Source: Heterohyrax brucei (Eukaryota > Chordata > Mammalia > Hyracoidea > Procaviidae). From it: DNA of 64,000 bases. The stretch spans positions 24,932,001-24,996,000 of the forward strand of contig CM053152.1 of the NCBI GenBank assembly GCA_028571685.1. Reading direction: 5' to 3'. The notes below the pieces were generated by a model, which did no database searches, was not told the DNA's origin, and was given only the letters and a program-made list of their open reading frames with translations. Position 1 is the first letter of the stretch, and the number at the start of each line of letters is the position of its first letter. A program made the translations under genes and the position numbers. Of the stretch, positions 32,607 through 45,000 are shown in pieces.

Positions 32607-32790
32607 TAGCTGCTGCAAGTGGTGCAGTAGTAGTTTGGTGGTAGAATTTTTGCCTTCTGTGCTGGAGACCCAGGTTTGGTTCCTTGCTAGTGCAACCCAC
32701 GCACAGCCACCACTCATCTGTCTGTGAAATCTGCTTGTTGCTATGATGCTGAACAGGTTTTAGGCATGCTTCAAGAATAAGATTGGCATA
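32607..32790 (+). mobile_element. tRNA-Gly-headed SINE, best copy
   Basis: GGTGCAGTAGTAGTTTGGTG and GTAGAATTTTTGCC resemble the A-box half of tRNA-Gly, and GGTTTGGTTCC is a B-box. Body: CAGCCACCACTCATCTGTCT and TTGTTGCTATGATGCTGAAC. Pol III promoter elements are recognisable but mutated. Confidence 0.8.
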
Positions 32791-33064
32791 AATTAAAAAT
32801 GCATTGTAAATAATTGTTTTGAAAAATAAGAGGAATCATTAGGTTTACTTGTAAATTTTGTGTAGGGTAGATAGTTTAATCAGGAAACATAAATTAACAC
32901 CAGCTTTCCATTTCCAAAAGAGAAGAAGGAAAGAGGGTTATTCATAGATTAGATAGTTGACAGTAATTCAGTTAGGTGGAGGGAGTGACAGCACACAGCA
33001 GAAGGCAGGTCAGCACAACTGGACTGTGCCATAAGCTAAAAGGTTTTCTAAATTCAACTCAACA

Positions 33065-33745
33065 TTTCACAGGACAGAGTAGAAGGGACAGGGGTCTGGG
33101 GACCATGGATTCAGGGGACACTGAGGTCAATTGGCGTAACTAGTCTTTTCTGAAGACAGTGTTCTACATCCCCTTTTGGTGAGTGGCACCTGGAGTCTTA
33201 AAAGCCAGCAAGCTACCACTTAAGGAACATCAACTTACCAACCCACCTGAAACAGATGAAAACTGAGAACATCAAAGACATGAAGAAAAATGAGCCCAGG
33301 AGATAGAAGGACCCATGCTATTGGGAGACTACTTCAGCAGGAGAACAGAGAAACTAGATGTGCCCAGCCACTACCAGAGACAGCCCTGACAGGAAACACA
33401 GTGTGGAGTCCCTGGCATAGCACGAGAGAAAGGGGTGTGCAGATCTACGACTCCGTTAAAAGATCAGACTTGATGGTCTGATGACCTCAAGTGTCCCCTG
33501 AGAACAAGGCCTCTAGACTTCCTGCCAGCCCAGAGCTGAAACCAGTACTGAAGTTTACACTTCAGACAAAGAATGGGCTGGACAAGTATTGGCTGAGGGG
33601 GTATGAGAAGTAAACAGTAGAAAAGAAGAGTGTGTTGTCACAGGGTAAAGAGAGCAGATAGTTGCAAAGAGGTGGGTGCTCAATGCTTTATATGACATAT
33701 TGACTTTAAATTTTCACTTACCTACAATAATTTTTTTTTAAAGGA
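33065..33745 (+). mobile_element. L1 3' UTR fragment
   Basis: Collinear with the 3' UTRs of L1-F (antisense 35800-36500) and the fragment at 577: 'GGGGACCATGGATTCAGGGG', 'GTGTTCTACATCCCC', 'CACCTGGAGTCTTAAAAGCC'. It ends TTTTCACTTACCTACAATAA before a T/A run, which is the L1 3' terminus. The 32791-33064 stretch before it is unassigned. Confidence 0.8.
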
Positions 33746-33871
33746 CAGAAAAAAATAAAAAGTGGTCTGAAATCCCCTTCTCTTCCCGCTCAGCAATAAT
33801 TGGTATTCACATTTTGGTGGTTAGTTTTCCAGACATTTTCCTAGGTGTAAACACATGTCTGCCTTTAAATT

Positions 33872-34236
33872 GTGGTGAAGAAGACTATCGAATGTACCAT
33901 GGACTGCCGAAAGAACAAACAGATCTGTTCTGGAAGAAGTACAAGCAGAGTGCTCTTTGGAAGCAAAGATGGTGAGATTACATCTTACAAACTTTAGACA
34001 TGTTGTCAGGAGAGATCAGTCCCTAGAGAAGGACATCATTCTTGGTGTAGAATGGAGGGTCAGCAAAACAGGAAGACCCTCAACGAGATGAACTGACCGC
34101 TACACTGGCTACTACAATGGCCTTAAGCATAAAAACAATAGCGAGCGTGGCAGGGGACCAAGCAGTGTTTCATTCTGTTGTGCATAGGGTCACTATGAGT
34201 TGGAACTGACTTGACATTACCTAACAAAGACAAAAA
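33872..34236 (+). mobile_element. RTE (BovB-like) LINE 3' end
   Basis: Phrases recall the afrotherian RTE 3' end: ACCATGGACTGCCGAAAGAA, 'CTGGAAGAAGTACAAGCAGA', 'GACATGTTGTCAGGAGAGAT', 'AGGAAGACCCTCAACGAGAT', and a tail CACTATGAGTTGGAACTGAC followed by CTAACAAAGACAAAAAC. The upstream coding domain is missing (5' truncation). The tail equals that of the AfroSINEs. The following 34237-34475 is unassigned. Confidence 0.85.
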
Positions 34237-34475
34237 CACATGCTCATGTGTGAACAAACACATGCTACCAGCAAGGCCAGACATCTCTGTAAAATGCAGA
34301 TGGTAGTGGTAGTGTCAATACCTGTCTATCTTGAGGGAGGATAACTTGAATCAAGATCAGCCCAAATCCGATCCCTATGAGGTGGAGGTTAGACACATCC
34401 CCATTTTGCAGTCTTTTTCACTAATTCTGACACCAGCCTTTGTTCCCATGGCATTCACTTCTGTGTATGATAATC

Positions 34476-35300
34476 TGTTGCAACAGCCATAGAAAACTCA
34501 CAGACCATACTTACACTGAAGTGGTTTATTAAGGAACAAGATACAACTTTGGATCAGAATCACTAGGTTACAACTCAAGATCAGGATCAGGAAGCGTATA
34601 GGCAAAGTATCCCTTCTTCAGTGCAGGACAGCTCTTTCAGCTCCTCTCTACCATGCAGGCCTCTTCTAAGCCTCTGAGATCTGGCTCCTCTTGGCCCCCC
34701 TGAAGACAGGGTGCTGTCATACACCTGACGACAGACTACTCTTGGTCTTGCCTGTTGCACCCCCAGCTCTGTCAGTGACCCTCTTCTAGGCTTCTTGCTG
34801 TCTTTAGTGTTGCAGCTCTTGACCTTGTTACAGGTCTTTTAGGAGATTCTTTGCCTCGTCTTTCTCTGTGTTTTTGTCTTCTTTCTTATTTCAGCTGCTT
34901 CTCTTCCTGCATCTTTCTATTTGTAAACCTCTGTGGGGTTTGCTGCTTAAGTATATAAACTCCTTATCAGTTTCGAGGCTTGGTACTTCCACCAGGGCCA
35001 TGAACTGACCAATCTCCTTTTAGTAGGCCACAGATACTTAATTTGCATAGTTGGCTACAACTCACCTCATCTGCATAATCTACTGACCAATCTCTACAAA
35101 GTGCATACCAATCACAGGGCAGACAGAAATGATCAAACTGAGTTGTTTAAAGTTTGCCTAGGAAATGTCAGCCAACCTGGCAAAAGTAACAGACCCTCAG
35201 GGTTAGAAAATCGGGGTTTAAGGGAAAAATCTCTCAAGCTGTTTTTCCAAAGGACTCAGGCAAAAGGCCGCATAAAAGAATTCATTTCTCTATAATCTCT
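34476..35300 (-). mobile_element. antisense ERV-like LTR, copy 1
   Basis: Starts TGTTGCAACAGCC and continues AACTCACAGACCATACTTAC and GTGGTTTATTAAGGAACAAG; on the minus strand the latter gives an AATAAA signal. It matches the stretch at 48934 in order along its length, including GTAGGCCACAGATACTTAAT / GTGGGCCACAAGCATCTAAT. No internal region adjoins. The right boundary is uncertain. Family not identified. Confidence 0.6.
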
Positions 35301-35640
35301 TTGAGTATTTATGAGCCATTTGAAAGTTTTATTTCTGAAGTTTTTGTTTGTATAGTTTACATGATTTACTGATTGGGTTTCACTTTTTCATATTGGCTGA
35401 TACAATTATTTTGTACATTAAAGATATTAAACATTTGGTTTTAAAATTTTAGCAATGTCTCCTTCAGATTTTAATTTCTTTTAACCATTTTTAGTTTTTG
35501 CTCTTCAGAACTTTAAATTTTAATGGGGTCTAAAATACTAGTATTATCTTCCTAGTTTCTGCTTTTGCCTTAATATATGAAAGGGCCTTGCCACTCCTAA
35601 ATGATTAAAAAAAAAATCTGTAGCTAAGTGTGGATGCCCC
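35301..35640 (-). mobile_element. older L1 (L1-H), left flank of L1-F
   Basis: GGTTTTAAAATTTTAGCAAT and GGGCCTTGCCACTCCTAAAT, then ATTAAAAAAA, are antisense old-L1 ORF2/3' sequences. The expected continuation (TTTTGAATCCATCTGGAATT) is found at 43947, on the other side of L1-F. Confidence 0.65.
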
Positions 35641-36639
35641 CTTCTTTAATTGTGATTAAGTGAAAGTATACAACCCGAACTAAATTTGCGTGCCTGCCTG
35701 TCTGCAGCTCCTTCTACTCTCCTTTCCCCATAATAGCACACTCCTCTTTTTCATTTTATATATATCATATCTTCTTAACAATCTCCTGTCTACTCCTCTC
35801 CACCCTAGCCTCTCCCTTTTAGTAAGAAGCCAGTAGGACAGCATCCTATAGGTGCATAGGACCATAAAGTATACTATGGTCACATTGTGTCCCCACGGCC
35901 AGTCCATTCCTGTCTGAAGAGTTGACCTCAGTAATTTTTTCTGGTTGAGTCAGCAGCAAGTCGAGGGGTCATCCACCCAGGGGAAGCCTTAGGCAACTGG
36001 ACCATCACTTGCAGTATTTAGTGGAGTTATGAGTTGCATCCCTCTTTTTCTCAGGTTGCCACTGGGACTCAACATTGTGGGCCTCATCACAGCTGTCTTT
36101 GATGGTGGCTAGGCACCTGGTTCTTCTGGTCACATGTTGATACGGTCACCCATTTACACGGGTCCTTCTGTCTCCTTGTCTCTTTTTCCCTCGTGTCTTT
36201 GTTATCCTTGGTGATCATCTGTTCCTGGATGAGTTGGGACCATTTGGTGTGCCTCAGATGGCAGCTTGCTAGCTTTTAAGACCCGAGACGCCACTGATCA
36301 ACATGGGGTGGAGAAGACTCTCTTAGCGATAGGCTAGTTACGTCAGTTGGCCTTGATGACTCCTGAAAGCGTGGTTCCCAGACCCCCACTCCTGCGACTC
36401 TATCCTTGCAATATTGGGTTAAGATTAGAAGAGTTTTCAGTTTATGGTGAAGTCCAGTTTAGTTGATATTCTTCCTACTGTGTACTGTCACTGCTTTCAC
36501 TGACCAAATTTCTATCAACTATCTAATCTATGACCAGCCTTCTCCCTCCCTCCCCACCCTAGTAGCTATCAAAGAGTCTTTTTTTTCTGTACACAAGTCT
36601 ACTTTTAAGTCCTTATAGTCCTTGTGCTGCTGAATAATG

Positions 36640-39600
36640 TCACTCAGCATAGTCTTCCAATTGAAACCGGGTTATGAGATGCTTCCTAAAATCACCATTG
36701 TTCTTTATCGTTGCATGGTGTTCCATTGAGTATATATACCATAGGTTGTTTATCTATTCATCTGTTGTTGGGCATCTGGCTTGATTCCATCTTTTTGCTA
36801 TTGTCAACTGTGCTGCAATAAACATTGGTGTGCATGTATCTGTTCATGTGACTGCCTTTGATTCTGCAGGATATATTCTGAGCAATGGGATTACTGGATT
36901 AAATGGTATATCTATTTCCAGCTTTTTATGGAAGCTCTAAATTACTTTCCAAAGAGTTTGTACCATTGTGCAGTCCCACCGACAGCCTCTCCAGCATTTG
37001 TTGTTTTGTGATTTGGGGATGGATCATGGCCAACTTTGTTGGGGTGAGATGGTATCTCAGAGTAGTTTTAACTTGGATTTCTCTAATAGCGAATGATCAT
37101 GAACATTTCCTCATGTGTCTTTTAGCTGCCTGGATGTCCTTTTTTGAGAAGAGTCTATCCATCTCCTTTGCCCATCACTTAATTGGATTATTTACCTTTT
37201 TCTTGTTGATATTTTGCAGTACCTTGTAGATTATGGGATCAGATGTCAGTCTGACATGCAATTGCCATATATTTTTTCTCCCATTCTATAGGTGGTTTTT
37301 TTTAGCTCTTTTGATAAAGTCTTTGAATGAGGAAAAGTGTTTGATCCTTAGTAGTTCCCATTTATCTATTTTCTGTTGATTGTGCTTTGTCAAATTTTGA
37401 AGTCTGTCTAGGCTGTGTATTAAAACTTCCATTGTTAACCTTATTTTTTCTTGCATGATCTTTATCGTTTTAGATTTAATACTTAGGTCTTTTATCCAAT
37501 TTGAGTTAGTTTTTGTGTAAGATGTGAGATACGGGTCTTGTTTCAGTCTTTTGCAGATGGATATTCAATTTTGCCAGCACCATTTGTTAAAGAGACTATT
37601 CTTATCCCAGTTTGCAATCTTAGGGGACTCTGTTGAATATAAACTCTTCATAAAAGGATAGTGGCATCTCTGGGGTCTCAATCTGTTCCATTGGTCTATA
37701 TGTCTCTTTTTGGACCAATATCGGGCTGTTTTGACTACTGTGGCAGTGTGATAGGTTCTAAGTTAGGTAGTGTGAGGCCTCAAACTGTGTTGCTCTTCTT
37801 CAGCAGTGGTTTACTAAGCTGGGGTTTCTTCCCTTTCCTAAGTTCGTGACTTGTTTCTCCATCTTGTTAAAAAATGTCACTGGAATTTGTGTTGCAGTTG
37901 CGTTACATATGTAGATCACTTTGGGTAAAATAGACATTTTCATGATGTTAAATCTTCTTATCCATGAGCAGGGTAGGTTTCTCAATTTATGTAAGTCTCT
38001 CCTGGTTTGTTGCAGTAAGGTCTTATAGTTCTCTTTGTGTAAGTCTCTTATTTCTGTAGTTAGATTTATTTGTAGGTATTTTATCTTCTCGGGGGCTATA
38101 GTAAATGATACTGATTTTGTGATTTCTTCTTTGTTGGTATAAAGAAATCCTACTGATTTACTTATGTTCATCTTACATTCTGATATTTTGCTGAACTCGT
38201 CTATTAATTAGTTCAAGTAGTTTACTTATGGATTCGTTAGGATTCTCTGTGTATACAATCATATTATCTGCAAATAGGGAGATTTTCACTTCTTCTTTGC
38301 CAATGTGGATACCCCTTTTTTCTTTGTCTTGTCTAATTGCTCTGGCCAGAACCTCTAGTACAATGTTGAATAGAAGTGGTGAGAGTGGGTATCCTTGTCC
38401 AGTTCCTATTCTTGAGGGGAATTGTTTCAGTCTCTCTCCATGCAGGATGATGTATGCAGTTAGTTTTGTGCAGATGTTCCTTATTACATTGAGGTATTTT
38501 CCTTCTATTCCTATTTTGCTGAGAGGTTTTAGCATGAGTGGGTGTTGGACTTTGTCAAATTCCTTTTCTGCATCAGTTGACAAAATTAAGTGATTCTTGT
38601 CTCTTGTGTTATTTATGTAGTTGATCACATCAATGGTTTTTCTGATGTTGAACAAGCCTGTATCCCTGGTATGAATCCAACTTGGTCATGATGAATTTTT
38701 TTTTTTTATATGTCATTGAATTCTATTGGAAAGGATTTTGTTGAAGATTGTTGCACATAGGTTTATGAGTGGTATTGATCTTTAATTTCCTTTCTTAGTG
38801 GGATCTTCCCCTGGCTTTGGTATCAGGGCTACACTGGCTTCATAGAATGGGAGTATTCAATCCCTTTGTATTCTCTGAAATGGTCTCAGTAGTTGGAATT
38901 GACTTTTCTCTAAAAGTTCAGTAGAATTCTCTGGTGAAGCCATTTAGGCCAGAAGTCTTTTTTGGTTGGTAGTTTTTTGATGACTTTTTCAATCTCTTCG
39001 TTTGTGATCTGTCTCCGACTCGATGGCACTTGGCTTGGCTCCTTTGTGACGGGCTTATTAAGTTGTTCTTCTTCTCCTTGTGATAAATTTTGGTAGATGA
39101 TATGAATCCAGACATTTGTTCATTTCCTCTAGGTTTTTGAATCTGTTAGAGTACAGTCTTTCATAGGATTCTGTTACAATACTTTTGATTTCAGTTGGGT
39201 CTGCTGTGACATCTTCCATCTCATTTCTCATTCAGGTTATTTGTGTCCTCTCCTGTTTTTCTTTTGTAAGTTTAGCCAACAGTTTGTCAGTTTGTTGATC
39301 TTTTCAAAGAACTAGCTTTTGGTTTTGTTAATTTTTTCTGTTGTTCTATTCTCCAGTTCATGTAATTCTGCTCTAATCTGTATGATGTGCTTTTTTAAAT
39401 TTTTTTTCCTGGTGTCTGAGGGGTTCCTCTGTTTTTCTCTTTCTACTTGTTCAAGCTGTAGGGTTAATTCTTTGATTTGGGTCCTTTCTTCCTTCTAGAA
39501 GTGTGCATTTATATAGATCAATTGACTTCTGGTTGCTGCTTTTGCTGTATCCTGTAGGTTTCGGTATGATGTGTTTTCAGTCTCATTTGATTCCATAAAC

Positions 39601-41480
39601 GTCTTTATTTCATCCCTGATTTCTTCTATAACCCATGGCTTTTTGAGCAAGGTGTTGTTCAGTTTCCATGAGTTCCAATTTCTATCTATGATTTTCCTGC
39701 TGTTAATTTAGACTTTTATGGCTTTATGGTCTGAGAAGATGCTTTACAATAATTCATTGGTTTGTATTTTGTTGAGACTTGCTTTATGTGCTAACACGTG
39801 GTCTATTCTGGAAATTGTTGCATGTGCACTGAGGAAGAAGGTGTAGTTATCTGTTGCTGGATGAAAAGTTTTGTGTATGTCAATGGGATCTAGTTGGTTA
39901 ATTGTAATAAGATCTTCTGTGTCTTTACTGACCTTTTTTTCTGGATGATCTATCCATTACTGAAAGTGGAGTGTTGAAGTCTCCCACTATTGTTGTGGAG
40001 TGATCAATCTCATTTTTCAATGTTGTCAGTGTTTGTTCAATGTAAGTACATGTTGTGGTATTGGGTGCATAAATATTTAATATTGTTAAGTCCTGCTTAT
40101 GTATTGAAACTTTCAGCAATAAGTACCAACCACACTTGTCCATGATAGTGGATTTTACATTAAAATCTATTTTATCTGAGATTAGTATCACCACTCCTGC
40201 TCTTCTTTGTATGTTAGCTTGGTATACATTATACTGTCCTTTAATTTTCAGTTTGTTTGTATCTTTGAGTCTGAAGTGTGTTTCTTGTAAGCAGCCTATA
40301 GACAGGTCATGTTTTTTTTTTTTTCTTTTTTATTTAACATGGCTGAGTGAAAATGTACATTCCCGTATAAATTTACATGCCCACCTATATGCAGCTTCCA
40401 CTGCTCTCCCTGTCCGGTGACAGCACACTTCCTCTCTGCTCCGTACATGTCTCATCCTCCCAACAGCCTCCTTTCCGCTCATCTCCACACACTCTCCTTC
40501 CTCCAGCCAGAGGTCAGCAGGATGATATCCTATAGATGTATAAAACCATAAAGTGCAACCAGTATATGGTCACTCTGCATTGCCAAGTCCAATACATTCC
40601 TGTCCAAAGAGTGGACCTTTGTTATAATTTATGGGTAAAGACAGCATCAGGGCCGGGGGCCATGCTCTCAGGGGAACCCCAAAACCGCTGGACCATCAAT
40701 TGAGGTCTTTTAATGGAGATCTCAGGATGCACCCATTTTTATTCTTGTGTTGCCAGTGACACTCAACCTAGTGAGCTCCATCGTGGCTATCATTGGTGGT
40801 GACCAGGCACCATCTGGTTCTTCTGGTTCCAAGTCGATGAAGGCACCCACTCTTGTGGGTCTCTCTGTCTTCTAGGTTGTCTTTACCTCATGTCATTTTG
40901 GTCCTCGGTGAGCATCTGTTCCTGCTGAGTTGGGACCATTTGCTGTGTCCTCGGATGGCAGCTTGGCAGCTTTTAAGACCCCAGATGCCACTCACCAATG
41001 TGGGGTGCAGAGAGCTCTCTTAGCAAAATGCTAGTTGTGCCAATTGGCCTTGCTTTCGCCTAAGAGCATGGTCCCCCACCCACCGCGCCAGCTACTCTAT
41101 CCTTGCGGTATTGGGTTAAGATGGAAGGAGTACTCATGTTATGCTGAAGTCCACTTAATGTTGTTCTTGTTTCTAATGTGTGCTATTACCGCTTTCTCCC
41201 AACCACATTTCTAGCAACTATCTAAACTAAACCTACCCCCCTCTTCCTCCCTCCCTCCCCTCCCTTGCAGCTGTCAAAGAGTCTTTTCTTCTATACACAA
41301 GTCTGGTTTGGAGATCTTATCGTAGAGGTCTCATACAGTATTTGTCCCTTGGGTCATGTTTTTTGATCCAGTATGTTACTCCCTGTCTCTTAACTGAAGT
41401 GTTCAATCTGTTTACATTCAGTGTAATTATTGCTAGATATGTGTTTTGTGCTGTCACTTTGATGTATTTATTTTTGTATT
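36640..41480 (-). pseudogene. L1-F ORF2 pseudogene
   Basis: Encoded in full the endonuclease-reverse transcriptase of L1. The endonuclease relic includes ILISDKIDFNVKSTIMDKCG and IYAPNTTT, then GDFNTPLSVMDRSSR (39940-40194). RT relics include [40 protein letters not shown] (38173-38655) and SWIRRFNIMKMSILPKVIY (37800-38171). The catalytic box reads FADN rather than FADD (38263-38274), losing one of the two metal-binding aspartates. There are several frameshifts. A 1-kb L1 3' piece interrupts it near its start. Confidence 0.85.
40318..41351 (-). mobile_element. 5'-truncated L1 (3' UTR only) nested in L1-F
   Basis: A T-run at 40312-40324 is the reversed poly(A). The L1 3' UTR follows to about 41351, where it is truncated next to the end of ORF2. 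The host target GGTCATGTTTTTT is duplicated at 40305-40317 and 41352-41364. The insertion is perfectly explained by target-primed reverse transcription. Confidence 0.92.
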
Positions 41481-41881
41481 GATGTTTTATATGTTGTTCT
41501 TTATATTCTGTTTTGTGTTGTTCTTTACGGGTTGACTTTTCATTTTTTTAAGTGTAGGTTTTGTGTTTGTTGAGATGATTACAGTTTTTGTTTTGATATG
41601 TTGCATTGCTATTGTGTTTTGCATCTACCTTTATGATCCCTCTTAATATTCTAAGTTTAAACCCTATTTTAACTTCATCATATTTTTTTAATTTTCTTTC
41701 CATCCCAAAGGGTTGTAAGTACTGAAATATATCCCTCTTTTTAGTGAGATGATGTCATAGTTTTTGTGATATGGTCACTGGTTCCCTTCTTTTAATATTG
41801 CATCTTTGATTGAGTTTTGTGACTTAGGATTCTAGATGCTGTGTCCTGCATTGCCTCCTTAAAAATATACTAATATACAGT

Positions 41882-42750
41882 TAATGAGTTTTTTTCCCCC
41901 CTAAGCAAACAACTTCTTTCAGTGTTTCTTGTAGCTTTGGTTTGGTTTTTACAAAGTCTCTAGACTTCAGTTTGTCTATGAATGTCTTAATTTCATCTTC
42001 ATATCTGAGGGGCAATTTTGCAGGATATGTAATTCTTGGTTGGAAGTTTTTTTCCTTCAAGGCTTTGAATGTATCATTCCACTGCCTCCTTGTCAACATC
42101 ATTTCTACTGAGAAATCAGATGTTAGTCTACAGGGCTTCTCTGTGAATGTTAGCTTTGCTTTTGGCTTGGCTTTAGCCTCACTGTCTTTAAGATCTTCTA
42201 TTTTTCATTTTATTAAGCTTGATTATAATACATCTTGATGTCTTCCTTTTGGGGTCTACTTTTTGTGGTGTTTGATACGCATCTTGGAAGTCTATGTTCT
42301 CTTCTTTCATAGTTTCAGGAAAATTTTCTTTCAGCAACTCAACAGCAGTACTCTCTGTTTTTGGCTATCACCCCCTGTTCAGGAACTTCAATTTTTTGTA
42401 GATTATTCCTCTTAATAGAGTTCCACATGTTTCTCAATGCTTCTTCATTTATCATATTTCTTTTCTCTGATTTGTCCTCATAAATGCTGGTGTCAGTTGC
42501 TCTGTCCTCAAGGTCACTAAGTCTGGCTTCCATTTCCGCAATTTTGATCTTTTGGCTTTGGATTGACTTGTCTAGTTCTGTGATCCGCTGGATTTCAGAT
42601 CATTGATGTTCCATCTGTTCAAACAGGTTGCTTAATTTTTCATTTTCCTCTGCTGCATTTTGTTTAATCTGTAGGAGGGCTCTAGATATAATTCTTTTGT
42701 ACTCGACCTCTGATAATTTCAAAAAGGCTTCTTCATCTAGAATTTTTTTT
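41882..42750 (-). pseudogene. L1-F ORF1 pseudogene
   Basis: Minus-strand relic of the L1 RNA-binding protein. The coiled-coil part includes QNAAEENEKLSNLFEQMEHQ and the MEARLSDLEDRATDTSIYED segment (42480-42533). The RRM entry is LRNMWNSIKRNNLQKIEVPE. The C-terminal domain reads RRQWNDTFKALKEKNFQPRI, then YPAKLPLRYEDEIKTF, ending at 41882 with an in-frame stop. There is a stop after MEHQ and at least one frameshift in the middle. Length about 290 codons, normal for ORF1. Confidence 0.85.
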
Positions 42751-43599
42751 ATTCTTTGTTTTGGGAGTTTTCCAGAGCCGTAGTGGACTGTTTCTTTAAA
42801 GTGTTAGCAAATGTTTGTTGCCTTTGGGCCATATAGAGGCTGTTCAGTTTCTCTGGTGTTACTTCAACAGGAGCCGAAGCATATTTCTGAGACGGGAGTT
42901 GGTCACCAGCCACCTTTGTGAACTCTAGTGATTGGCCTCAGTGGACTCTCTGGGATGGCAGGCTCTGCCTCCTCCTGGCTTGCAAAGCTGGCACCCCAGT
43001 TATGGAGTCATTGGGAAGCCATCAGCTGACCCTATGATGTGGGTCAGTAAAAGCTGGAATAAATGCCACTGGACTGCTCAGCAGTTATTTCTCCAGGCAG
43101 TCTTTATTTTAAAAAGCAGGGAGCTGTCCAACAGCTGCCAAAATCAGTCAGGACATCAGATATGACATACTTCATGTCCTGGCTGACAATGGAAGCACCT
43201 CTTTAGCTGTCTCCAGATGCTATGACGTAGTTCAAAGTAGGGAGTGGTTACGGTTTTGCTGCTCCTTAGCCAGGTCCCATCCATAAGGTCCTGTCCTAAA
43301 TGCACCCCTTTTGTTGTGAAAGCTCTTTCTGGAGTGGCACTGCTTGTCAGCTTGGGAATTAGCCCCTGCTGAGTCTTCCACCTTGGCAACTCCACCTCCC
43401 ACCCGACTGAGATGGCATTCTGGCCAACCTGCCCTTCCCACCACGAAACAGCAAAATCTATGGCACAATGCAGAAAAAAGATGGTGGAGGGGCAGTGGTG
43501 CCCTCAGTCAGCATCCAGCCTCTCAAGATACGGCTGTCTCATGCACTGTCTGTCTGCTGTGCTATATGCTATTTACTTTAGCACTGCAGTTTGACTCTA

Positions 43600-43640
43600 C
43601 AGCAGTGGGTTTGTTTGTTTGTTTGTTTGTTTTTTGGTTT
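43600..43640 (+). repeat. (GTTT)n microsatellite with AfroSINE-like tail
   Basis: TTTGACTCTACAGCAGTGGG (43590) looks like an AfroSINE 3' tail. It is followed by about six GTTT units. It sits in the antisense 5' UTR of L1-F. Confidence 0.7.
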
Positions 43641-43924
43641 TTGATATGCCCATTCCCAGCCTCCTGGATAATAAAAAGGCATCAGTACCTACAGTCCACC
43701 CAAGCATTGAGTCAGCAGGAGTGGGGCTCAGCATGTGCTGCCTCTTGTAAGAGAGAAGTAGTTTCCTGTTTAGTGGCATGAAGTCCAATGTGACAACCCT
43801 GTGCTGACTCTAGGGCTCCATGGGTTTCCAGAGTTCTCTGTTCAATTATCAATTCAGGCTTTAGTTCTCAGAGGGAATTGAAGAGATGTGTGTCTGGTTT
43901 GCCATCTTGGCCCAAACCCCCTGG

Positions 43925-45000
43925 ATTCCTTTTTTTTTTTGTTTTAATTTTGAATCCATCTGGAATTCATTCTGGCATAAAGAATTATGTAGTAAGACTC
44001 CAAATTTACTCCCCTCCCCGAGAACCCTAGCTAACTGTTCCAACATTTTTACCTTCAATTTGAAATGGTAGCTTTAGCATACATATGTAGTATTCCCATT
44101 ATTGTTATTTTCTAAAATGTTCTACAATAGAAGTTCTGCCTCCCCCCAGCCAAACTTGTGAAATTTAGAATAATGCAGTTCTTCAGTGGTTGGTTTCATT
44201 GTTTATTTCTATGATATTAATCTATATTTGGTTTTAGTCTACTGTGGTAAGTGAATATTGTTCAAATTAGGTTCATTGGAGCTTACTGAGGTTTTCTCTA
44301 TGGTGTAATGTAGTTTAAATTTTGTAAATATTTCATTTTGTAAATGTTGACAAGAAAATGCTACTGCATTTTATGGGAATAACATGTGCTTTCTACATTT
44401 GTTTGCCAACCATGAGCTCCCCCCGTGAAGTATATTCATAAGCATGACATGCTAGTGTTTTTTGTTTTTTTAAGCAACATGTAAAAAATGTTGCATAGCA
44501 GGACATATGAATATGTGGAAGACATATGTTGCATAGCAGGACATATGTGGAATAATGGTGTGACTGTCACATATTATTTGTATAGGAAATTCAGTATTTG
44601 TATATATCATAGACTTGTTTCCCACCTATATAATTTCTATCACTGCTAAGTGTGTGTTTGGACTTTTTAAAAAGGGGTATTTGAGGTTGGAAACTTGGTT
44701 TGTGATAGAAGGAGACATTTGACCTTTTGATTAATTTACTAAAAAGTTAGACACATGTTACTGGGGTCAATTTTTCAGATAATAACATATTACTTTCTTT
44801 TTTCTGCAGTTGTTCTTTTACTTTCAACAACCTTGATTCCTTTTATTTCAGGTTATATCTCTCATTTATAGAATATAGTTTAGTGTTTTAATTCAATGTC
44901 AGAGATTCCTCTCCACCAATGACTTTATCCTTTATGTATGATCATTATATTGGTTGTGTTTGTTCTTATTTGAACTGGTGGTAAATTGTATTAATTGTGC
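43925..45000 (-). mobile_element. older L1 (L1-H), right flank of L1-F
   Basis: TTTTAATTTTGAATCCATCT and GGAATTCATTCTGGCATAAA continue the old L1 interrupted at 35640. Further right, patches such as TTTTGTAAATATTTCATTTT resemble antisense endonuclease-coding L1 sequence, with gaps. Homology fades toward 45000, so the right end is approximate. Confidence 0.55.
44488..44547. repeat. local duplication, 38-bp period
   Basis: A 22-bp word beginning ATGTTGCATAGCAGGACATA is present at 44488-44509 and 44526-44547, identical in both. Confidence 0.9.

Larger units (their letters stand above)
35641..43922 (-). mobile_element. L1-F: structurally full-length L1
   Basis: The 5' end on the minus strand reads GGGTTTGGGCCAAGATGGCA (43903-43922), the L1 5' signature. 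The 5' UTR is about 42751-43921, ORF1 about 41882-42750, ORF2 about 36640-41480, and the 3' UTR runs to the TTTCACTTAATCACAATTAA terminus at 35645. Without the nested L1 piece (40318-41351) it is about 7.2 kb. Both ORFs are broken. A possible diverged TSD (GGATGCCCCCTTCTTT left, GGATTCCTTTTTTT right) flanks it. Confidence 0.88.

Noticed and set aside
32607-32700. Possible tRNA-Gly gene
   Set aside because: A- and B-box are present but the acceptor and anticodon stems do not form, and a SINE body follows; it is a SINE head.
44488-44547. 38-bp-period duplication as a regulatory repeat
   Set aside because: Only two copies, local, with no known factor motif; a simple duplication suffices.
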